This document shows positions 6,016 through 10,276 of a stretch of DNA of 10,276 nt, piece by piece (position 1 is the first letter of the stretch; the number at the start of each line of letters is the position of its first letter). This DNA is from Clostridiales bacterium (GTDB lineage: Bacteria > Bacillota > Clostridia > Peptostreptococcales > Natronincolaceae), in contig JAAZJW010000297.1 in the NCBI GenBank assembly GCA_012800145.1, positions 1 through 10,276 of the forward strand, written 5' to 3'. The translations under genes were made by a program, and so were the position numbers. The notes below the pieces were generated by a model. That model was not told the DNA's origin. It saw only the letters and a program-made list of their open reading frames with translations, and did no database searches.

Positions 6016-7302
6016 ATGTTTATTGATAAAGCAAAAATACATTTAAAGGCAGGTAAGGGTGGGGACGGTGCGGTTGCCTTCAGAAGGGAAGCTCATGTTC
6101 CTGCAGGCGGACCTGCCGGAGGAGACGGGGGCAAAGGTGGGGACATTATATTTCAGGTAGATGAAGGCATGAGAACATTGATGGATTTTAGGTATAAAAG
6201 ACATTATAGCGCATCCAACGGGGAGGATGGCAAGGGTAAAAACATGTATGGCAAAGACGGTGAAAACCTGTTGTTGAGGGTTCCTCCGGGTACTATCATC
6301 AGGGAAGAAAAAACAGGGCATATTATTGCAGATTTAACAGACAGCGATGATACAGTTGTGGTAGCAAAAGGGGGCAGAGGCGGAAAAGGTAATACACATT
6401 TTAAAACATCAACAAGACAAGCTCCAAGATTTGCAACAGCCGGGGAACAGGGGCAGGAACTTACGGTAACATTAGAATTAAAATTAATCGCGGATGTGGG
6501 TTTAATAGGTTTTCCGAATGTGGGGAAATCTACTCTCCTATCCGTATTAACCAGCGCGAAACCTAAAATAGCGAACTATCATTTTACCACTCTTACGCCT
6601 AATTTGGGTGTAGTTCAAACCAAACATGGAGATAGTTTCGTTTTAGCAGACATTCCTGGACTAATAGAAGGTGCACATGAAGGAGCCGGGCTTGGTCATA
6701 AATTTTTAAGACATATAGAACGCACAAAACTGCTTTTGCATGTTATTGATATATCAGGAATGGAGGGCAGGGACCCGGTGGAGGATTTTAGAAAAATAAA
6801 TGAAGAACTCTGCCTGTATAACAAGGAACTTGCTGGGAGACCACAAATTGTAGTAGCGAACAAAACTGATATTTTAGGTCCGCATGATAACCTTGAAAAG
6901 TTAAAATCGGCTCTTAAGGAACAAGAAATAAAGGTATTCCCCGTATCAGCTGTTACCGGCTGGGGATTAGATGAACTTTTAGGTTATGTGTCTAGGAAAT
7001 TAAAAGAGTTGGAAAAAATACATAAGGAAACTGTTATAAAAAAAGAGGAAAAAATATATAGGTATGAAGAGCCGGAGGATAAACATCATTTTACTGTTTA
7101 TATTGAAGACGGTATTTATGTTGTGGAGGGCGAATTTATTAAAAGGTTAATAGATTCTACCGATTTTGAAGATATGGAATCCCTGAGTTATTTTCAAAGG
7201 GTACTAAAAAATAGGGGGGTCATCGATAAATTAAAAGAGCTGGGTATGTCCGAGGGTGATTCGGTGAGGATGTATGGCATTGAGTTTGAACATTTTGAGT
7301 AG
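6016..7302 (+). CDS. obg: GTPase Obg (CgtA)
   Basis: Essential ribosome-associated GTPase acting in late 50S assembly and stress signalling, and needed for sporulation initiation in Bacillus. 428 residues in three domains. The Gly-rich Obg fold (1-~158) has GKGGDGAVAFRRE near the start and PAGGPAGGDGGKGG after it. The G domain has G1 GFPNVGKST (165-173), a switch I/G2 threonine region TTLTPNLG (191-198), G3 DIPGLIEG (212-219), G4 NKTD (282-285) and G5 SAVTG (311-315). The C-terminal OCT domain covers about 345-428. All GTPase motifs are intact. RBS AGAAAGGTG (6002-6010) lies 5 nt before the ATG. It follows rpmA as in most bacteria, but no Spo0B gene lies between them, unlike Bacillus. Confidence 0.98.
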   Translation: MFIDKAKIHLKAGKGGDGAVAFRREAHVPAGGPAGGDGGKGGDIIFQVDEGMRTLMDFRYKRHYSASNGEDGKGKNMYGKDGENLLLRVPPGTIIREEKTGHIIADLTDSDDTVVVAKGGRGGKGNTHFKTSTRQAPRFATAGEQGQELTVTLELKLIADVGLIGFPNVGKSTLLSVLTSAKPKIANYHFTTLTPNLGVVQTKHGDSFVLADIPGLIEGAHEGAGLGHKFLRHIERTKLLLHVIDISGMEGRDPVEDFRKINEELCLYNKELAGRPQIVVANKTDILGPHDNLEKLKSALKEQEIKVFPVSAVTGWGLDELLGYVSRKLKELEKIHKETVIKKEEKIYRYEEPEDKHHFTVYIEDGIYVVEGEFIKRLIDSTDFEDMESLSYFQRVLKNRGVIDKLKELGMSEGDSVRMYGIEFEHFE

Positions 7303-7346
7303 GAACCACATCTATTTTAAATAAAAAACATAGGAGACTTAGTAAA

Positions 7347-7994
7347 TTGGGTAAAGATAGGAGTTCAAATATACAAGTTTTGAAAGATAATAGAATAGGT
7401 ATAATGGGGGGGACCTTTGATCCGATTCATTATGCTCATCTGTTTATTGCACAGACGGCTTTGGATGAGCTTAATTTGGACAAGATTTTATTTATACCAA
7501 CCGGAAGGCCACCTCATAAACGGGAAAACATAATAACTGATGCCTGCAAACGGATAGACATGCTTAAATTGGCGGTTAAAAGCAATCCTAAATTTGATAT
7601 CTCTACCATAGAAATTACTAGGGGGAAAACATCCTATACTATTGATACAATCAGGGAATTGCAACAATATTACAATAAAGGAACAGAATTTTATTTTATT
7701 ATGGGTTCAGACGCATTCAAATACATAGAAACCTGGAAAAATTATAAGGAGCTCCTTAAGATAGCCAAATTCGTTGTGATGACTAGACAGGTATTAAGGA
7801 ATGGACTATTAGATGAAAAGATAAGATTCCTCACAAAAGAGCGGGATGCAAACATTAAAAAAATTGAAATACCATTTTTGGATATCTCATCAACAATTAT
7901 CAGGAAAAGGGTGAAAGAAGGAAACCCCATAAAATATCTGTTACCCGAAAATGTGGAAAAATATATATTTGATAATGGGTTGTATATGGAATAA
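7347..7994 (+). CDS. nadD: Nicotinate-nucleotide adenylyltransferase NadD
   Basis: Transfers AMP from ATP to nicotinate mononucleotide, giving deamido-NAD in NAD synthesis; cytosolic. 215 residues from TTG 7347. The nucleotidyltransferase motif GGTFDPIHYAH spans residues 21-31, with H28 and H31 of the HxGH-type site (HYAH here). The second ATP-binding motif is ISSTIIR (180-186). The start is uncertain. TTG 7347 has AGGAG (7332-7336) 10 nt upstream but adds about 12 residues over most homologues. TTG 7380 would give the more usual N-terminus MKDNRIGIMGG, but its nearest AGGAG (7359-7363) is 16 nt away. A run of seven G (7406-7412) encodes the active-site Gly-Gly. It lies 44 bases after obg; the YhbY gene often found between them in Clostridia is absent. 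Confidence 0.95.
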   Translation: MGKDRSSNIQVLKDNRIGIMGGTFDPIHYAHLFIAQTALDELNLDKILFIPTGRPPHKRENIITDACKRIDMLKLAVKSNPKFDISTIEITRGKTSYTIDTIRELQQYYNKGTEFYFIMGSDAFKYIETWKNYKELLKIAKFVVMTRQVLRNGLLDEKIRFLTKERDANIKKIEIPFLDISSTIIRKRVKEGNPIKYLLPENVEKYIFDNGLYME

Positions 7995-8000
7995 GGGGTG
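7993..8000 (+). promoter_or_regulatory. RBS supporting the TTG start of yqeK
   Basis: AAGGGGTG overlaps the nadD stop codon and lies 5 nt before TTG 8006. No in-frame ATG occurs until residue 17, so the TTG start is favoured. Confidence 0.65.
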
Positions 8001-8005
8001 ATATA

Positions 8006-8578
8006 TTGGGACCGGATCTAATTGAAAGAATTCATTCTGAATTAAAACAGAATATGTCATCTCGTAGGTACAGACATACTATGGGTGTAGTTGATGCGGC
8101 GGTTTATTTAGCAAAAAAATATAGTGTTGATATACAAGCTGCATATATAGCGGCATTGCTACATGATTATGCAAAAGATTTTTCAGAAAAGCAGACGCAA
8201 ACGTATATAAACCGGAATGGTTTAATAATCGATGAAACTATGTCTAATGTATATCAACTGCTTCATGGTAAGGTTGCCGCACATATAGCAAGGGAACAAT
8301 TTAACATCAAAGACAGGGATATTCTGAATGCAATAGAATATCATACAACGGGAAGAAAAAAAATGAGTAAACTGGAGAAAATTATTTATCTGGCGGATTT
8401 TATAGAACCCGGAAGGAATTATGCAGGTGTAGAAGAACTGCGAATAGTTGCTAAACAGGATTTAGATAAAGCAGTTTTATTGGCTCTAGATAATACCATT
8501 AAATATGTAATATTCATGGGGGAATTGTTACACACAAATACTGTTGAAGCCAGAAATACATTACTACTGGAGAAATGA
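8006..8578 (+). CDS. yqeK: YqeK family HD-domain Ap4A hydrolase
   Basis: Bis(5'-nucleosyl)-tetraphosphatase (symmetrical) of the YqeK family, which splits Ap4A into two ADP; a stress dinucleotide hydrolase in Gram-positive bacteria unrelated in fold to ApaH. 190 residues, the family's usual size. HD-domain metal-site residues are visible: H24 (RHTMGV), H53-D54 (LLHDYAKD), H87 (LLHGK), H113 (YHTTG) and D131 (YLADFIEPGR). It starts 11 bases after the nadD stop; nadD-yqeK adjacency is conserved in Firmicutes. It is the last gene before a strong hairpin, so it probably closes the obg transcript. The LytR-CpsA-Psr gene that often follows in Clostridia is not here. Confidence 0.95.
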   Translation: MGPDLIERIHSELKQNMSSRRYRHTMGVVDAAVYLAKKYSVDIQAAYIAALLHDYAKDFSEKQTQTYINRNGLIIDETMSNVYQLLHGKVAAHIAREQFNIKDRDILNAIEYHTTGRKKMSKLEKIIYLADFIEPGRNYAGVEELRIVAKQDLDKAVLLALDNTIKYVIFMGELLHTNTVEARNTLLLEK

Positions 8579-8644
8579 TTGGCATGGAATTGTAAACGGA
8601 TGTTGTTTTGGTTTATATATGTGAACATGCGGCCCTTAACTGCG

Positions 8645-8690
8645 AAAAGTATATGATCTTTCTTATGTACAAGAAAGTCATATACTTTTT
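8645..8690 (+). terminator. Long hairpin terminator after yqeK
   Basis: AAAAGTATATGA (8645-8656) pairs with TCATATACTTTT (8678-8689), and CTTTCTT (8658-8664) with AAGAAAG (8671-8677): 19 pairs with one bulged T (8657) and a 6-nt loop ATGTAC. Five T close it (8686-8690). The A-run at the left means it could also stop transcription on the other strand. The flanking non-coding bases (8579-8644 and 8691-8765) show no gene. Confidence 0.8.
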
Positions 8691-8749
8691 GTATAATCAA
8701 TATATTAGTACAGAAGCTTTTTAAAAGGGATTTTTATATATGGATTGTT

Positions 8750-8756
8750 AAGGGGG
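8750..8756 (+). promoter_or_regulatory. RBS that sets the exchanger gene start
   Basis: AAGGGGG lies 9 nt before ATG 8766. An in-frame TTG at 8745 would place the RBS inside the coding region and add seven unlikely residues. Confidence 0.7.
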
Positions 8757-8765
8757 AACATTATA

Positions 8766-9767
8766 ATGGGAATTACAATATCTTTTTTGGTATTTACAAT
8801 AAGCCTGATAATAATAATTAAAGGTGGGGACTGGTTTGTGGATTCTGCCACGGCGGTAGCACAAATAACAGGTATACCAAACATACTAATCGGAGCAACT
8901 ATAGTGAGTGTCGCGACAACTCTGCCGGAGCTGTTGGTTTCCTCCATAGCAACATATAACCAATACTATGACATCGCTATAGGAAATGTCGTAGGCTCTA
9001 TAATATGTAACATAGGGCTAATATTAGGGCTGGTGGCAATATTGTCTCCCGTAAAAATCAATAGAAAAAGTTTTTCCATAAAAGGCGGATTTATGTTATT
9101 GAGTTGTATAATACTGTTTATATTGTTGCAGGATACGATTATTACGGGAAGGGAAGGCAATTTGTTACTGGTTCTGTTTGTTGTATATATTTTTTTAAAT
9201 ATAATTGAATTAAAATCTAAACCCCAAACGGGTCCCGTGGACCATGAATTCAAAAGATGTGATAGCAGGGGAATTTTCAAAATAGTAGCCAAATTTATTA
9301 TAGGTGCTATGCTAATTGTTATAGGCGCAAAACTGATGGTTGAAAGCGGGGTAAAAATTGCAAGGTTTTTGAAAGTCCCGGAACAATTTATAAGCCTGAC
9401 TTTGATTGCACTTGGCACCTCTTTACCTGAACTTGTTACAGCGATCAGTTCGATACTAAAAAGACAGGAGGGGATTTCTATCGGTAATATTTTGGGTGCT
9501 AATATACTTGACATGCTTATGGTTCTTGGGGTATCCTCTAAAATAGGAGGAAAAGGGATAATTATAAGTTACCAAAACATTATGTTTGGTGCTAGAATTT
9601 ACAATATACCGCAAACACTATATTTGGACTTGCCGGTCGCCTTATTTCTAATGTCGGTGCTCGTAATCGGCGGTATGGTTTCTAAAAAGATAGGGAGAAT
9701 CTTAGGGATATCTCTTTTATTTATATATTTAACATATTTAACGGCTCTAACAAAACTTTTCTTATAA
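8766..9767 (+). CDS. Na+/Ca2+ exchanger (CaCA) family antiporter
   Basis: Integral membrane cation/Ca2+ antiporter, predicted to expel Ca2+ using the Na+ (or H+) gradient. 333 residues, about ten hydrophobic segments in two inverted halves joined by a hydrophilic linker (SKPQTGPVDHEFKRCDSRG). The alpha-1 repeat is GATIVSVATTLPE (43-55) with GNVVGSIICN (73-82). The alpha-2 repeat is LIALGTSLPE (213-222) with GNILGANILD (240-249). The four ion-coordinating residues of the archaeal NCX_Mj structure (E54, N81, E213, D240) match E55, N82, E222 and D249; T51/T52 and T218/S219 match its T50/S51 and T209/S210. The transport site therefore looks functional. It follows a strong terminator without a convincing own promoter and ends 22 bases before rsfS, an unusual place for a transporter. 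Na+ versus H+ or K+ coupling cannot be read from the sequence. Confidence 0.92.
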   Translation: MGITISFLVFTISLIIIIKGGDWFVDSATAVAQITGIPNILIGATIVSVATTLPELLVSSIATYNQYYDIAIGNVVGSIICNIGLILGLVAILSPVKINRKSFSIKGGFMLLSCIILFILLQDTIITGREGNLLLVLFVVYIFLNIIELKSKPQTGPVDHEFKRCDSRGIFKIVAKFIIGAMLIVIGAKLMVESGVKIARFLKVPEQFISLTLIALGTSLPELVTAISSILKRQEGISIGNILGANILDMLMVLGVSSKIGGKGIIISYQNIMFGARIYNIPQTLYLDLPVALFLMSVLVIGGMVSKKIGRILGISLLFIYLTYLTALTKLFL

Positions 9768-9789
9768 ATATTCAAATTGGAGGGGTAAA

Positions 9790-10143
9790 ATGGAAAATGA
9801 ACTAAACAATGTTATTTACCGGGTTTGTGAGGCTATTGACAGAAAAACGGGGGAGGATATAGTGGTTTTGGATCTCCGAAGGATTACGTCCATATGTGAT
9901 TATTTTATTATCACAAGTGCCGCCTCTACCAGGCAGGTAAAATTAATAACCGATGAAATCCAGGAAGAACTATCAGAATCAAACATAGAATTATTGAATA
10001 GGGAAGGCTACGACGGCGGAAGATGGGTATTACTGGATTATGGGGACATTGTTATACATATTTTTCATGAAAAGGAAAGAGAGTTTTATAATATAGAGGG
10101 AATATGGAAAGATGCAGGTAAGGTGCATATTGACATAGATTGA
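9790..10143 (+). CDS. rsfS: Ribosomal silencing factor RsfS
   Basis: Binds ribosomal protein uL14 on the 50S subunit and blocks joining to 30S, lowering translation in starvation (RsfS/YbeB/Iojap family, DUF143). 117 residues, normal length. Signature stretches are VVLDLRRITSICDYFIITSA split over residues 25-44, TRQVKLITDEI (47-57), and REGYDGGRWVLLDYGDIVIH (71-90) followed by IFHEKEREFYNIEGIW. The RBS GGAGGGG (9779-9785) lies 4 nt before the ATG. The gap to the exchanger gene is 22 bases with no terminator, so the two are probably co-transcribed. In Clostridia and Bacilli rsfS normally follows yqeK, directly or after one gene, so the context fits. Confidence 0.97.
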   Translation: MENELNNVIYRVCEAIDRKTGEDIVVLDLRRITSICDYFIITSAASTRQVKLITDEIQEELSESNIELLNREGYDGGRWVLLDYGDIVIHIFHEKEREFYNIEGIWKDAGKVHIDID

Positions 10144-10248
10144 AATTAAATGTTTATGTAGTAATATAGCGGAACAAAAAATAGTATAGGAAAAATAATA
10201 AATCTAAAAACAAGAACACCAGGGGGAATACAGACTGTGTGAAAAATG
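10144..10248. other. AT-rich intergenic stretch after rsfS
   Basis: No coding region, tRNA or clear terminator is visible. AGGGGG (10221-10226) looks like a ribosome binding site, but the GTG codons after it lead either to an immediate stop or into the dispersed repeat. The gene commonly next in this order (leuS) is not reached. Confidence 0.6.
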
Positions 10249-10276
10249 TCATCCTGAGCGAAGCGAAGGATCTCAA
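10247..10276 (+). repeat. Arm of a dispersed intergenic palindromic repeat, cut by window end
   Basis: The sequence TGTCATCCTGAGCGAAGCGA and the following AGGATCTCAA match, from memory, a repeat dispersed in intergenic regions of many bacteria. It is best known through spurious translations such as VILSEAKDL in this direction or EILRFAQDD in reverse. ATCCT (10251-10255) pairs with AGGAT (10267-10271). Inside are tandem G-A mismatches (GA 10256-10257 opposite GA 10265-10266) and then a GCGAAGC mini-hairpin (10258-10264). The full element often has a second, inverted arm, which would lie beyond the window. Confidence 0.75.

Noticed and set aside
8692..8697. TATAAT as -10 promoter element for the exchanger gene
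   Set aside because: It overlaps the end of the terminator, the -35 position (8669-8674, ACAAGA) does not resemble TTGACA, and the TG extension is not correctly spaced.
8966..9514. 182-codon open frame on the minus strand inside the exchanger gene
   Set aside because: Antisense shadow of a hydrophobic membrane-protein gene. The plus strand has conserved transport motifs, and the minus product shows no recognisable domain.
10239..10276. GTG-started open frame reading VKNVILSEAKDL to the window end, with AGGGGG upstream
   Set aside because: Its residues are the well-known spurious translation of the dispersed repeat, and the RBS spacing (12 nt) is long. More likely non-coding.

Overview
This AT-rich window looks like the chromosome of an endospore-forming member of the Clostridia (Firmicutes). 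The evidence is the gene order (SpoIVFB protease, TIGR03960/TIGR03936 pair, RNase E/G, L21, Prp, L27, Obg, NadD, YqeK, RsfS), strong AGGAGG-type ribosome binding sites, TTG starts, an L27 precursor with a cleavable N-terminal extension, and a sporulation protease. I cannot resolve the genus. All genes lie on the + strand, and almost all of the window is conserved core genome.

Layout. (1) 1-606 is the 3' part of a SpoIVFB-type site-2 protease gene, cut by the window start. (2) 738-4821 is a tightly coupled three-gene cassette: a TIGR03960 radical SAM protein, its TIGR03936/DUF2344 partner, and RNase E/G, joined by TAATG and ATGA overlaps. (3) 4851-5948 is a compact ribosomal operon: promoter, L21 leader RNA, rplU, prp, rpmA, and an intrinsic terminator. 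(4) 5984-8690 is a GTPase/NAD/Ap4A unit: a possible promoter, obg, nadD, yqeK, and a long terminator hairpin. (5) 8766-10143 holds a Na+/Ca2+ exchanger family gene placed directly before rsfS. (6) 10144-10276 has no gene. It ends in one arm of a widely dispersed intergenic repeat, cut by the window end.

How the genes fit together. Most of the window serves ribosome biogenesis and RNA metabolism. L21 and L27 are 50S proteins, Prp trims L27, Obg assists late 50S assembly, RsfS silences 50S subunits in starvation, and RNase E/G processes or degrades RNA. NadD makes the NAD precursor, and YqeK degrades the alarmone-like dinucleotide Ap4A. The radical SAM/DUF2344 pair has no established function that I know of. 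Its coupling to RNase E/G beside ribosomal genes makes an RNA or ribosome-modifying role plausible but unproven.

I see no mobile element, CRISPR array, phage gene, tRNA or rRNA. The points most worth a second look are the radical SAM/DUF2344 cassette with its second C-terminal cysteine cluster, the competing pairings in the L21 leader, the exchanger where a LytR-CpsA-Psr gene is often found, and the terminal repeat with a GCGAAGC mini-hairpin core.
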